DNA from: Argentina anserina
Lineage: Eukaryota; Streptophyta; Magnoliopsida; Rosales; Rosaceae
DNA length: 64,000 nt
Direction of reading: 5' to 3'
Assembly: GCF_933775445.1 (NCBI RefSeq)
Contig: NC_065872.1
Span: 4,898,001 to 4,962,000, forward strand
Both the position numbers and the translations under genes were made by a program. Each line of letters starts with the position of its first letter. The stretch's first letter is position 1. The notes beneath the pieces were generated by a model, which did not search any database, was not told the origin of the DNA, and saw only the letters and a program-made list of their open reading frames with translations. Positions 21,547 through 36,500 of the stretch are shown here, piece after piece.

Positions 21547-24500
21547 TTATTCATGTAACGAAGTGGTGTCTGCGTAAACCTCTTTATTTGCCTTCTCCCT
21601 TAGAACAAACTTCTGTATCTTACCAGTTGAATTCAATGGCAAATCCCCAAAAACCACAACTTTTGGAACCATATGAGCAGGCAATTTCTCCCCACAAAAC
21701 TTCATGATCTCCTTTGAAGTACTTGGATTTCCATCACAACCAGACCCCTCCTTCAACTTCACAAAAGCACATGGAGTCTTCCCCAAGCAATCATCATTTC
21801 TCCCCACCACAGCAGCCTCCAAAACACAAGGATGAGTTAACAAAACTGCCTCTACCTCCAGTGTACTTATAGCCTCTCCCCCAGACATGATCATGTCCCT
21901 TGCCCTATCCTTCATCTGAATGTACCCATTTGGGTGCCTAATTGCTAGGTCACCCGACCTATACCACCCTTCCTTAAAAGGCTCGTTCACTGCTTTGGAA
22001 TTTTTTAGGTACCCCAACATCATAGTGTTGCCTTTAAACATTATCTCCCCCACTGTTTTGCCATCACATGGAACACTTTCCATGGTGTTTGGATCTTTCA
22101 CATCAACCCCTTCCATCATCAAGTTGTGCTGAGAATCTAGTTCTGGTTTACATGGTGTAACAATGGCTGGACCAAGAGCCTCTGTCATACCATATCCATG
22201 GCTCACATTGAAACCTAAATTGGCAACTTGCTTAAGTATCTGTGGCGGTGGCAATGCACCGGCGACAAGAATATTTACTGTGGATTTCAATGGCCTGATT
22301 TGGTCACTTTTTGAGGCATGATGTGCTAGAATGTTTAAAATGCAGGGTGAGCCACACATGTGGGTTACCTTGTGAAGATAAATTGATTCGAAAATTAGCT
22401 TTGCGGAGAGGTTTTTTCTGAGGCAGATATTGGTTCCCCCAAGAGCAGCAACAGCCCATGGGAAGCACCATCCATTGCAGCGGAACATGTCAACTGTCCA
22501 TAGAAACACAGGCATCTTTGCCATTTCAGTCTGAAAAATTGCTCCTAGTGAATTCAGGTACGCAGCTCTGTGGCTGTACACTACTCCTTTGGGATTCCCG
22601 GTTGAACCAGAAGTGTAATTCACTGAAATGGGGTCACATTCATTGTGCGGTCGTCGAATCTCAAATTCGGCTTCTGCTTTAATACCCTGCAGGACATTGT
22701 AATTCAAGCTGCCTGGTGGAAGTTCATGACCAATGATACCATTAGATGAGAGTTGGTCAGACTCTGGGATGAGAATGAGTAGAGGTGGCTTCAATTTTTT
22801 TTGACACAATTCTTTGAATGCTTGGAGGACAAGTTGAAGACACTGATAGTCTACGATGATGACTTTGGCCTCCAACTGTTGTAATATTAATAATAATGTG
22901 GGTGAGTCCAGCCTAATGTTGAGGGCACAAAAAATTGCTCCAGCCATTGGAACACTGAAATGTAGCTCATAGAGGGCTGGAATATTTGGTGCTATAGCTG
23001 CAACCTGTTTATGGAGCAAAAATAGCTAGTAATCATGACTACTTGTGTTTACGTACGTATACATCAATAAATAATGGTAGATTTTTATCATCGAGTACAG
23101 TTTCATACAATGATAAATTTTATCAATTCACAGTTAATTTTATGTAAAGATGATCCACATCTTTGAACTGATGCATTAATGTACTACAAAAAGGACTCAC
23201 ATGCATTAGATAGTTTCACTATTACTAGATCCAAAACAATTTCCAGCAAACATTCCCGAATTCTTTCAAACATACAAGAGCATAATACTCTCTGTTGATT
23301 TATTTCCTAACATTAGGGTACCTCCCTCCCTCCCTCCCTCCCTCCCTCCCTCACATAGCCTTTCCTGGTTAAGATTAGTTGTTTACAGAAAGAAAATAAA
23401 CTCTTTTACAGTTTCACACATATGTATATGAAACATGCTAGCTAGTAGCTAGTCTGTTTTGTTTTGGCTAAATTGCAGTAATTAAACTCCAAACTCGCAA
23501 CCATTGGTGCACCATTTCTTCTTCAAATAATCTTTCATAATCCTAACTCATAAAATACTACACTCGTGATCGTGACTTTTACGGTTGTTAATTTGTTCAC
23601 GTTGATTCATATATGTTCATTCAAGTATGAGCATATCGATCAACCACATAAGAATGTTTCGCAGTTGACATGACTAACTGCAGGTAACAACAAAAGGAAA
23701 AACAAACATGCATGGAGACCAATTTATGCAGGACAAGTCTGCAAGAGACAACAAGTACGTACTACATGAAATACAAGAATTGAGACTTGAGACTTTGAGA
23801 TTTGAATCATTTGATAACCTCATTTTGGAGTGGTACGTTTGATCTGTAAGATATGCATGCAGTACAACAAAGTCTAATTAATATAAGAATGTTTTTTAAC
23901 ACTATAGGATCATCTAGATGACATGCATGCATCGATCGAGTTTAGAATGCATGAGATTGAGTCCCCAATCCCCCTATATTCTGGAAGTGAGAAATTGCGT
24001 GTACCGCATAATGCAGGAGCAGAAAATGTCACTGAGTTTCTAAGCATGAGAGATTATATTAAGGACGTAAGTTTCAACTTTTGGAGAAAGTTCAAGTGGT
24101 GGTGTTTAGAGATCGGCTTGCCCCTCCCTAGTTTGGTTAGCGGTGGGGAATGGTGTGGTGTAGTCAGATTCTGTCTGTGGGGGAAGAACTCGTGGTGGTG
24201 GGGGATAGATCAGAGGTTACAACCTGGATTTGGATCGGCTTTCTCCGATCCAATCTGGGGAAAGACTGGAATCTTCAAAGTCGTCCTTCATGAGGAAGGA
24301 TTGTTGGCAGCGGCCGATCAAGATCAGAGGGCTAGCACCGGCGGCGATCCGGCGAGGGTGGCAGTGGTTAGGGTTGGACAGATTTTTTTGGCAACCTGCG
24401 ATTTTCGGTTTCCTGGGAGTGAGGCCTCGATCTGAGTTGGACCCATTCTTTTAGGCCTGGCCTAGGTCAATAAAAGTAGCCATTTAGGGCATTTTATGAT

Positions 24501-27500
24501 TTACTGTTTTGTTATTTTATGTTATTAGGATTTAAGTTTTTATTTTCAATCAGAAGATGAGGGCATTGTCATAAAGGGTGTTACGAGTGCTAAATTCGGG
24601 GGCCTTGTATTCCGGTGTGTCAGCTCAGTAGGACTTGCACACAACACGTGTCAAAGTCAAAGGGTCAGCGGTGCGTCGACCTTTGACTCTCCAAAGCTTA
24701 AGTTAGAATCTGAAACATAATTTAAGTTCGAGAGTTAAAGACTTAGGAATACGTTACATTTTCCTAGTGGTTTACGTGGACCTTTTATAGGCGCATTGGA
24801 AGAAGTGTTGTGTTCTTCCTTCAATGTGGGAATGTGAACCAGCACAAGATGTATTTATTGCTCAGGCGTGCCACCTTGGGCGGCGTCAATGGCGAGGTTC
24901 AGATTAGAGATACTGCTACTTTTCTAGCTATTATAATTCCCGACTTTTCCAGGTTATCGGTCACTAGTCCGGCGACCAGAATCCGAAGAGATTTTGCAGG
25001 GAATTTCCCCGTTCAGGGGGAGGTGTTAACAAGTCCTCAAGTCCCCAGTCGAGGATATTCCTTGGATGGGGAGTTTTGTACTATTTTTTCCGGCTCAAAT
25101 ATCCGTGTTCAAATTGCACGGGTCCTGGGACGGCCAACTGTGTGGCGTCGAAGCTCGATGTTAGGCTCATGGGTTAACAAACACTAAGAGCATCCATATT
25201 GGAGAGTGACATAGGACCTCGGGGCTTGGCTCATGGGTTATCTAGCATCTGAAGCGTCCATAAATCTTGAGTTTCACCTAGGATGTCGGGGCTAGGAACG
25301 AGGGTTAAATTATCTCCCGAAACATTCATGGATCAAGTGGTTGAGAATCTTCATATCAGTCACATAGGTTATCTGAATGCTCGAGCATCCTCGCACCTGG
25401 AGAGTGGCATAGGGTCTCAATGTTAGACACATGGGTTAAATTGCCTCCAAAGCACCTATGGACCTGGAGTGACTTAGGAACTTGGGGCTAGGGACGAGTG
25501 TTAACTAGCCTTTGGAGCATCTACAGATCTGGATTTTGGCTGGGCTTGGTGATTTAACTCAATCTGGCATATCGTGGTGAGTCCCTAGAGTCCCCAGTCA
25601 AGAGATGTCCCGAACAAAATGCATTGACACCTGCATGGACAAGTGGCCAGGCCACCCCAGTGGGTTTGACATTTAATACGAAGGACAAGCGTGGGGCCTT
25701 TGAGGAAACGAGGCGGCGCTGACCTAGACAGCCATGATGATGCCTGGGCAAGTGTTGCGAGTGGGGGAAATTATGGGCGTATGGGGTTATGCGCTCCCGT
25801 GGGGCGCGTTTGTTTAGGAACCGAGGAGTTCTATGGGTAGTGGGGCACGTGGCAGTCATCCGACAAATGTTGGCTTTTTGATTTGACGATCCTGATGAAG
25901 TCGAACGTGTATAAATAGAGGGAGAGCAGACTGAGTTTCTTTTCATCATTGTTTGAGATTGAAAGTAGAGAACAAAAGTTGAAATCAGAGGAAAGCGAAA
26001 AGAGAGATTTCTGGTAGTGTTACTCGAAAAAGTGCGAAAAAGCAGGCGTTTGCAATCACTGTCATCAACGAAAACTCCGAATTCAACCACCAAAGGTACA
26101 CTCTCAAACTAATTCTTTGTTTTTGCATTTGGGGATCTGGGCTAATCTATTGATCTGGGAGTTATAGCAAATAGGGAAGTCAGCCGGAGTGATTTGGGGT
26201 GGGGACGATGTTTCATCAAGTGTCCTACTTCAAACACGCCATAGCGGACTGTAAGTTGGGGAGAGGGCAAAGCCGGAAGTTTGTTCTTTATAAGCGACGT
26301 GGGGTCGTCAAGTAACCCGCTCGGTCTTTTGTTGCAGGTTATTGAAGAAATGGTGGAAATGAGAGACACTGAGGCAGATCCCAGCGGCACACAAGGAGAG
26401 GGGTTTTGGTTGGTGGACCAACAGATAGACCCCCCCGGAGGAACGCCACAGAGGAGGAGATAACTGCAATGCGGGAGGCGTATCAGATTCTAGAGAGTAT
26501 CAGCTTGAGGCCCCTGGTTGAGGGAGAGCTATTTCACATTCCGCCAGAAGGGGCCTGCTGTCTGTCGGAGCATGCCTTGGCATGCGGTGAGACACTCCCA
26601 TTGGCGTACATCGTTCAGTACACGTTGTCGTGTCAAAACATCGCCATGGGGCAAATCACCCCTAATATGTGGATGCAGTTGTTGGGGGAGAATAGATGTG
26701 TTCCGGTTGTTGAGGCAGGGGAAGCCATACTGGCGGGAGTTCATGTCTCTCTAGTCGCTCCAGTTCTCCCCAAAGCTGGGGAGTCAAGGGTGTTTGAGGA
26801 TGGCGCCCGAGGGAGAATGTTTGCCCCACTTATAATCGAGCTCCTGAATAGCACCCCGATGAACTAGCGAGAGTGGGTATTCGTTGTGGAAGACCCATGG
26901 CAGCGGGAGGATTCCATCTTCCAAGTCCAGGGGTCATTCCAACCCATTGGTGAGTCCGTTTTTTTTTTTTGCGTTGGTGATTGGAGATTGAAGTTTGTTT
27001 GGTTTTGCAGTGGCCATCAAGACCCAGTTGACGTCGTTGATGAAGAAGTGGTTGATGAGGTGTATGCTGGCCTTCAAACAGCCGGCTGACATGTCCATGT
27101 TCTGGTGGTGGCGGATGGCCGTCTACAACGTGTACAATGTGGTAAGACATCCGGTAAGCAGTTGCATACTTTGTATACTAGAAATTGAAGTATGGGGCAC
27201 TTCTAACGATTGTGTTACAGTATTGGCGGAGGTGAAAAGGCCAGAGAGGAAAGTTCCTGGCCCATACGACCAGATCTCGAATGAGAATGTGATCTAGGGA
27301 ATCAAGGTCACCTGGGAGTAGGGTTGAGGAGGGGTTCCTGGCGATGCCGGATAAAGTGGACGAGGAGGGCTTTTACCGGATATCGTTGCCTGTAAAGGAG
27401 TACCAAGTGCTCCCAGCAAAGATGGTGGCGTTCTGGGGCGTGAAGCCAAATGGAAAGCCACTAGAAGGCCCCAGAGAGGGAGAACCCCATGTTGGCACAC

Positions 27501-30500
27501 ATGGTGAGGAGGGAGCGTTGAATGTGGACGCGGAGGTGGAGCAACGTGATGGGGAGAACCCGTCGTTTACCCCGAGAGAGGAAGGTGGGTAAAAGGGATA
27601 TCGGAGGATCTGTTGCCATCACCTCAAGTCGAGCAGTTGGCCGAGCCAACCCAGGGGAGGCGCCCTAGGTGCTGCCAGACCTGACAGCCGAGCGGAGCGT
27701 GAACGATGGGGTCAAGCGGGTCGGTTAGTACCGCGACTCTAATCGTTAGTGAGTCTGAGTGGGGGGGGGGGGTAGAAGAGAAACTGGGGCCAGGGGTCAA
27801 AGCATGGGTCCAAAAGGGCCAAGAGGTAAAGGTCCGCTGGCAGCGAGGTCCGGGCCAATGTCACGGTCAGACTTTCTAGGTTGGGCGAGGTTCCACCTAA
27901 TTGTGTTGGATGGTGGAGCACATAGGGCATAGGTGCCAGGGGCCCACCCTTCGATAAAGCGAGGACCCGACAGAGAATTTCTGGGAAGCATAGAAGAGCT
28001 TGGTCTAGGTAAGTCACTGCCTTATTTGTTTTACACTTGTCCTGGGCCTTTTACTAACTCGTTGTTGATTATAAGTGGCGGCGCGGGTCCTTGACGCCCG
28101 AGACTTCCTGGAGGCACAGTCCGGGGCGAGGTAGGGGAGAAAGAGAGGGCGGTCGAGGAGTAAACGACGACAAACTAAGGCTCCAGGTGAGGGTGAATGA
28201 GTTGGAAGACTAGTAGTCAGTCGATGGAATCCGAATCGCCGAAGCAAATGTAATGGTTGTGGAGTTACGGGCCGAGCTACAGAAGAGTAAAGAGTGCTCG
28301 TGGAGAGTGACACCAAGGTCGTGTAGCTGGGGAATGAGTTGGCAGTGAAGGAGAAGGCATTGAAGGAAGAGAATGAGAAGTGGAAGTCCTTGGTGTCCAA
28401 CTTCGAGAGCGAAGAAAATGATGGAAAGAAGAGTGGGACGCCGAATGGGCTGATAAGCTGAAGGAGAAGATGATGAAGAAAGAAGTGGATTTCTCTCTAA
28501 GGCAACAAGCATTAGAGAAGTGACATGTGGATGAGATGAAGATGGAGAGGGTGACATATGATGACGGGTTCAAGGACGATCGGCAAGACTTCTTTGATAC
28601 CAGGGTGAAGCATGGTTTTATCAACCCTGTCAAGACCCGGTTGCATTTTGGGGGCAGGCCATTGGGCGGTGGAAATACCCCAGCTTCTGGGTTACGGCCG
28701 GTGGTACCAGCCGAGCAAGCTTCGGTGCGAGTTCTGTCCCCTAAAACTAGCGGCAGCGGGAGAGGGCACTTGCAACCTCTAGCCATGCCGGTTTTGTTGC
28801 CCCACAAACAGGTGGGGTTGCCCGAGGTGATAATGCAAGTGACTCTCCCAGTAAAACCCTTATCACTGGGAACCCCGACAAGCAGAGGTCGTGGTCGCAG
28901 ACCCAAGAAATGAAGCTGGGCAACATAAGAGATAGGTTGTCATATGTTTTTGTATGCCTTTTTGTACAGGTCTAACCATAGCTGGCTCGGCCAAATCATT
29001 TAATGAAAAGCCAATTTTGCCAAAACTTGTTGTGTGATTGTTCTGAGCCAACATTGTCAAAGTAAATAGTAACAATGATCTGTAAGACAAATATCTTAAT
29101 AACGATCTAAAGATTAATTAAAACGGAGAACAAATTGGAGAAAGTTGATGCACACGGTGAATTGGAGAATAACTTATTTATTTGACCTAGTCCATAAAAC
29201 AAACAATACAAATGGTGAATTATTGGAGAAAATAAAACTTAGAGAAAACAAACTTGGAGAAAACGGGCAATAATAGACTAGACCAGTGTTGCATCCAGGC
29301 GACCCGTCGAATTGACAAATTACTTGGGAAAATAATGGAGATGTTAGGCGTTCCATGGGTGTGACAGTGTTCGGCCAGATGTATCTCGTCTGTAGAACGT
29401 GGTTGGGTTAGCGATTTCTATATTTTTCATTGGGCCCTCCCATTTCAAGTCCCCACTGTGGAAATGGAACTGGAGACACAATGTCAGAAAGTGGGACCGA
29501 GGGGTGGTTGGAGTAGTTGGCGTATTGGTGACACTACACGCACGCCCGACTATAGCCTTGAGTCTGCCTCCATGGTGGGCTTTCCATTCTCGGCTCGGTG
29601 GTAGCCAGGCGGGACAGGGTATCTGCCCTAGCATTCTTGGTTCGAGGTATCTGTTTGATCTCAAATGAGTCAAATTTTTGGAGTAACGACCTAGTCAAAT
29701 TCTGATATGAGATGAGCCGAGGGTTAAGGGATTGGTAGTTGCCATCAACCTGGTTGACCACTAGTTCAGTGTCACTGAAGATCCGAATTCTAGTGGCTTC
29801 TAATTCTCGACACAGTTGTATCCCAGCGATCAAGGCTTCGTACTCGGCTATATTGTTGGAGGCCTTGAAGTTAAACCGGAGGGCGTAAGGTTACTCATTC
29901 CCTTTTGGGTTGGTGATTATTATCCCGGCCTCACTAAAGGCCTTGTTGGTAGAGTCATCCACCTAGAGATCCCACGTTGGCGCTGGTTCGGCGTCCTCAG
30001 CGATATCGTCACCCATGGTCCCTTATGTTGGCGATAAAATCCGCAGCAGCTTGACCCTTCACCAATATCTGAGACTTGAAGTGGATGTCAAATTCCTCGA
30101 GCTCAATAGCCCACTTCATAAGGCGCCCCGAAGTCTTTCGCTTCTGTAGGACCTGGCGGAGCTGGTGATTGGTCGAACATGAATAATATGAGTCTGAAAG
30201 TATTGGCGGTGGTGATCAAAGTTAAGGTTAGCTTTTTTTGATCTCAGGGTACCTGGTCTGGGGGTTGTTGAGGCCTCTATCGTTGTAGTATACAAGGAGT
30301 TCCTTATCTTCTTCATGCCGGATCAAGGCGGAGCTTGCAGCCGTCTGGGAAACTGTCAAGTATAAGTACAATGTTTCTCCCGGTACTTGGGTGAAAAGCG
30401 TTGGGACGGAGGTGAGATAAGTCTTGAGTCGGAGAAAAGTTGTCTCTTATTCCGGGACCCAAGTGATTTTCTCCCGGTGCTAGGTCCGGAGTATATTGAA

Positions 30501-33500
30501 GAATGACGTGCACTTATCCGTTAGGCGGGAGATAAACTTAGCGGGTGCCACTACCGGGTCGACTAGACACTTAACCTCATTCCAGGTTATTGGCGCTTTC
30601 ACATCCATTAAGGCTTGGACTTTTTCGGGGTTGGCCACTTTGCCACGCTCACGGACCATGAAGCCTAAAAACTTTCCTCAGGAAACAATCATTATACACT
30701 TGGTGGGATTCAATCTCATATCATGGTGGAGAAGGATGGGGAAGATCTTATCCAAATTTGTCACATGCCTAGCAGCAGTCTTGCTCTTTATGACCATGTC
30801 GTCCACATAGACTTTCACAAACTAGCCAATTTCCTGCTCAAACATCCAGGTGACTACTTTCTAATATGTTGTCTCGACGTTCTTCAGGCCAAAGGGCATA
30901 ACCTGTAACAATACGACCTTTTTTCAGTCACAAAGGGCGTATGTTCTTGGTGATCTGGGTGCATCTTGATCTGGTTATACCCAGAGTAGGCATCAAAGAA
31001 GCTTAACAACCCAAAATCGACTTTGGCGTCTACCAACTGATCAATCTGAGGAAGATGGAAGTTGTCAATTGGGCAGATCAGGTTCAGGTTTGTGTAATCC
31101 ACACACATTTTCCATGAAACGTTTGGCTTTTTGACCATCATCAGATTGGAGACCCATGTCGGGTAATTAACTTCTCAGATGAACTTGATGTCATGGTGTT
31201 GTTGGACCTCATCCAGTATGGCTTAATATTTAGTTTGATTAAAGGCCTAACGCTTCTGGTGAATTGGCCTAGAGCCTTCCAGGATGTTGAGCCGGGCCAA
31301 GCTATTGGCGTACCTCCGGAGCCATCAACAAGTCTTTGAGCTTGTGGAGATGAAGTCGGTGGAGATCCTTGGCATGTCCGCATATGACCAATCAAAGACA
31401 TGTTGATGGCTCCGGAGGTACGCTACTAGCTGGGCCCGGAGTTTTGGTTTCAGTCCGGTCCCAATCCAGACCTTCCTATTCGGGAGTATATCTGAGTGTC
31501 TTATCCATTCGGTTTCCTCAATTGTCGATAGCCGCTCCCTTAGCGGATGTTTGGCAAACTTCTTTTTCTGTCCCCCGGAGAGTTTCCCTGATTAGACCTC
31601 ATCTTGGGGGTCGTCTATAGTTTCCTTTGGAACCATTGACATCATCTCATGGGGGACTTTCTCAGCTGAGATACAGTCGAGGCGATTATGGAGTGTATCT
31701 ACCTTGTCTCCAACAATTTTCAAAATTCCGCCGGGGTTGGAACCTTTAACATAAGCATGTTCCGGGCTATTATGCACTGGATCCCCCATAACACATCTCG
31801 GCCCAAGATTATGTTGTATGAGGACGGGCAATCGACAACAAGGAACCGCGTAGTTATTTTGGCCTGCTTCAATCCTGACCCAAGTGTCAAAGTTAGGCGG
31901 TCTGACCCGAGTGGTTGCACCACTTTCCCGAAGAAACTGACCAAAGGGTCATGGTTGCTGTAAAGATTTGCCCGGTCTCTCTGAAGTTTTAGGTAGCAGT
32001 CGGCAAACACAACATTGACCGTCGCCCATGTATCAACAATGGCCCTCCGACACGAATAGTGATCCAGATACACAGTTATCAACAAATGATCATATTGTGA
32101 GGCTGGACTGCCGTCTCTTGGCTAGAAAACTGGATCGTGTCTCAGGCGGTCGGTACGGTCTTGACGCCCTGGCGGAGCTCAAATAGCTCAAAAGTTTGTT
32201 AGCACTTCGCCGGCTTGTGAGGAGGTGGTCGCATCGCTCCCCATGCAGGGTTGCGATATCACTATAAACTTGTATGGAATTCCCATATGTCCCCGGAGTG
32301 CGGTACTGGTTTAACTTTCCAGCCCGGACCAACTCTTCTATGGCGGACCTCAGGGTATAGCAAACATCTGTGTTGTGCCCCGATTTAGCGTGGTAGGCAC
32401 AATACTTTCCAGTGTTGGTCCGGACGGGCTTCTTGCCGTACCTCCGCCTCGCGAGTGGCTGCATGAGATCCTTGTGAAGCTCATATATCTCGGGTGTAGG
32501 ACATTGTGAGATTCATGAAAACCTCGTTCCGAGGGGGTTCAACATGCTTGTACTCTGCTGGGCATCTATGATTATTGGTCGGATACGGGTCGGTTCGACC
32601 TCGATTATCCCGGCAATCTCATGCGAGCGATGTGCAGCCAGCGCTAAAGTGCATGTTCCATATATGCGGTACTCGGCATGCGCTCACCACGTAGGAACTT
32701 CAATTAACTCCTTGTATGTCCCCGAAGGGTATTCGTTGATTCAATATATAAATGTCCCTGGCTTGATTGCTTGTCGGAATGCCGCCTCAGAGATAAAGTA
32801 ATCTAAGTCGTGGCATAGAGTTGTGGCGGTCTGCCACTAAGACAAGAAGTTTTGGAGACTTTCATCTCTCTGTTGTTGTATCTTTGGAGTTGGTGTCGTG
32901 GTGTACATTGGCTTGTAGAATGAAGCAACAGAAAAACTTCTACGTAAGTTGTGTAAAATTGTCCATGGAACACGGGGGCAGGCTGAGAAACCAGCTCAGG
33001 GCCTCATTTGTTAGTGTTTGCTGGAAAGCATGGCATGATTAGGTGTCTATGTATCGCGTGCTAGCCAACACCGACTGGAAGTTTTCCAGTTGTGTGTATG
33101 GGTCAGACCGCCCGTTATATTTGGTGACTTGAGCGGCTTGTCCCCTGAAGGGCGCCGTTCTCTTGTACCTACCGGGAGAACGGGCCGGCACGGTCTCCGT
33201 ATCCCCCGTGCAGTGGGCAAAGGACATTTTGGGTCTCAATCCCATCTACACTGGTGGTCAAACATTCCAAAGTTTAGTTCATCTGGAGCAGGAGTTGAGT
33301 TTGGAGGTCCTATACCGGCTGGGGCTTTGCCTGGGCTTCCTCACCATTTTTATTCACCCCAGGATCTTCCGGGTCTAGGTCCATCACATACTGGGGTGGC
33401 GGCGGCAGCCCATCCAAAAAGGCAGAGAGCAGCGGTTGGGTGACCTGTTCCATTCTGTGTTGTGGCACCAACCGTAGCGATTCCTCAAGAGTCTTTATAG

Positions 33501-36500
33501 GAGGCGAAATCCATGGCGTCAGGATGAGAAACCATTTTTGCACCATTTCTAGAGCCTTGTCTATCCCGATTCGGCTTTCGAGGGCAGCCCGGAAGAGTTT
33601 CTGGTCCTTTTCAAGTTTGGCCGCTCGTGCCATCGCGGTCCGGGTGGCCCGACGCTCCTCTTCCCTCTCAGCCTGGAGCCTCGTTACATCCTAGAATGTC
33701 ATCTCTAGCGTCGTCTGGAGATTAGTGAAGGGGACCCGGGACGGCCTTCCGGTCGCGGGTTTCGAATCGGGGAACAACCTTAGCGATAACGAGGTGTCCG
33801 CCTCCCAAGGAGGGGATCTATGGGGGTAATGGTTGATTATCAATAATGGCAATTTTTTGTTTGAATTCGAAAGAATCATGCTGACGATGGCTCTATTTCT
33901 AGCGCCAAATGTTACGAGTGCTAAATCTGGGGGACCTAACTTCTCGTAGACTTATATTCCGGTGTCTCAGCTCAATGAGATATGTCCACAACATGTGTCA
34001 AAGTCATAGGGCAAGTGGCGCGCCGACCTTTGACCCTCTGAAGCTTAAGTTATAATCCAAAATGAAATTTAAGTTTGAGAGTTAAGAATGTTACTTTTCC
34101 CTGGTGGTCTACGTGGATCTTTTATGGACACATTGGAAGAAGTGATTGGTTCTTCCTTCAATGTGGGAATGTGAACCAACACAAGATGTATTTATTGCTC
34201 AGGCGTGCCACCTTGGGCGGCATCAATGGCGAGGTTCAGATCGGATATACGGCTACTTTGTTAGCTGTTATGACTCCCGGCGTTGCCAAGTTACCGGTCA
34301 CCAGTCTGGCGACTAGAGAATTATCTTGTTCAGGGGGAGGTGTTAACAAAGGGTGATTAGAGATTGCTTCTTGTCATCATAAAACAGCTATGTGATGTAG
34401 CTAATAGTGTTATTAGTATTAGTTGTTTACTAAGTTAGAATGGTTTCACTTAGGCATTTGAGTTGGAAGCGTAGTACGTGACTTGGTGATATTAAAGGTA
34501 TAGCGGGAGCAAAATGTGAGTAAACCTTCTCACTTGTTTTAAATTTATATTGAGTTGTTATAATAGTCCATATTGCATCATCTTATAAATTGCAAATTCA
34601 AATATGTTTTGTTTTAAATTACATGAACTTGATCGCGTACAATTTATGGGTAAGTGAAATAATATTTTAAAATAAAAGAATTTTTTAAAGGTTTGGTATT
34701 TAGACTATAGTTAATAGTTGAGTATGAAATTAGAGTATGCATGTTGTTGTTGATATAAAAAATGGTTGAATTGCATATGTATATTAAATGGTAAGGATAA
34801 ATGTATACAAGTACGCATTGTTATCTTATATTGCGAAATGGTCATACGTCATTGTTGTGGAAATCTTAAGTTAATTAATGAAATGGTTGATATAACTTAG
34901 TTTACTTATATGTGTATTAATGGTAATAACAATATGCGTGTATAAGTTGCTATATTATAATGTAGTTGTCATGTGTCATTGATATTGAATTTATTTGTTG
35001 GTCATTTGAGATGTTGATATAATATAGTTTGTTTATATATGTGTAGAGTTGTGAGATATGTGATGCTAGTGATTTGGAATGGTGAATAAAACCCTTTATG
35101 AAACATGTTTTCCTTGTTGCCTTAATTAACGAGAAATTATTGGAGAAAATGCATTTTGATTTAAAAAATTTATGAACTTGATCGTCAACGATACATAAGT
35201 AAGTAAAATGAATTTCTGTATAAAAAATTACTCTTATGTTTCTCATATAAATGCAAATTATTGTTGGTGAACCAAGTGGATACATATGTGCTTGTTCATG
35301 AACAATATACATGTATAATGGTGAGGTGATATGAATATTGAGTTGTTATATGGACTCGTAGTACTTGCATGTGCGAGGTGACTTGTTTATAAATTGAAAA
35401 TTATCTTGTTAGTTGTAATCTACGAATGGTAGTGTGAAATTGTTATTGCTTGTGATAGTCTTGTGACTAGGTGAAAACTTTGGTTTGGTAACCAACGTGG
35501 TAGGTGTAGGTGAGATCTCACCTTAATGTTGAAGGAGATCTATGTTGTGGAATGGTTTATGGTCTCTCCTATGTGGCGAATGAGACCTTTGATCCGTCCT
35601 ATGTGGCGAAGGGGATCATGATCCCTCCTCCTTAGCGGCGAATGAGATCTTTAGGCATAAATAACTCACACTTTGGCCGGGTGAGTGGGTACGAATAGAG
35701 CTCTAGTCTGATTGCCTATGTGTTATAGGTAATGATGTCAATCATTACACTAAGTATGTGTGTTTAGAAAGTGGGGTTACATGATATCTTCTACTTGCCT
35801 ATGAGTTGTTGAGTTTTTGCGAATGCATGTGAAAGTGTTTCATGAGGGGAGTGTCTCCTCCAGATCATCCTTGAGGAAATTTTCGTGGTTCCATCTGGAA
35901 ACCTTTATTTTGTTAATTATCATATTTGGATGAGATGTTCTTATGTGTATGAGGTTATTTAGTTGTCATTTTACTCATACGAGCTTACCGGGTTTGTTTG
36001 TTTACAACCCGGTGCACTAATCTATGGTGTAGTGGATGATCTTGCAGGTGAGGGACATCGGGGTTGAGGTACTGAGGACATTGTGATAGCTAGAGGGTGA
36101 GGTGTGGTCTTAGTAGTTTTCATAGAGTTGTAGCTAGTTAGATTGAGCTTCCTATTTCCATTTGGTTTCAAGTTGTAAACATTGAGAATGTAATTTGAGT
36201 TGTGTGAGTTACACTTTCAAACTCAGTTATTAATACTTGGTTATTTGTAATAACTCTTGAGTATTTCGGAATTATTCTGGAGTTTAACACACCTTAAATT
36301 TTGAAATTTTATTATTCGAAATTTGGGGCTGTGATAATTCATCATTTTCATTAATAGAGGCTTAAAAGCAGCCGCACCACGACCATTCTTCTTAAAAAAA
36401 CACAAACAAACTTTGTTAACTAAAACGTTTGTGAAATTACATTAACACCCTCGTATTATATGTTAATTTGATATTTCTTTTAATACTTTGGGGGTAAAAA

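Larger units (their letters stand above)
24579..34348 (-). mobile_element. Ty3-type (Tat-like) LTR retrotransposon, 9.8 kb, TSD aaggg
   Basis: Two directly repeated LTRs, 24579-25031 and 33910-34348, both running TGTTACGAG...GTGTTAACA. They are bracketed by perfect 5-bp duplications aaggg (24574-24578 and 34349-34353). Gag-pol reads on the minus strand, so the right LTR is the 5' one; a TGGCGC-containing primer-binding-like site directly follows it. Order of protease, reverse transcriptase and RNase H, plus an extra antisense reading region before the 3' LTR, suggests the Tat lineage of Ty3 elements (inference). Coding regions are broken and no integrase core was found. It sits in the intron of the acyl-activating enzyme gene, in the gene's own orientation. 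Confidence 0.92.

Noticed and set aside
21547..23019. Treating the second AAE as a single-exon gene starting at 23019
   Set aside because: The ATG at 23019 lies upstream of a clear acceptor (CAG at 23005); the first real residues align with exon 2 of the paralogue and the missing N-terminus is found at 38534-38734.
27294..28906. Several minus-strand Pro/Ser/His-rich frames
   Set aside because: They are shadows of the antisense reading region of the retrotransposon and carry no pol domain.
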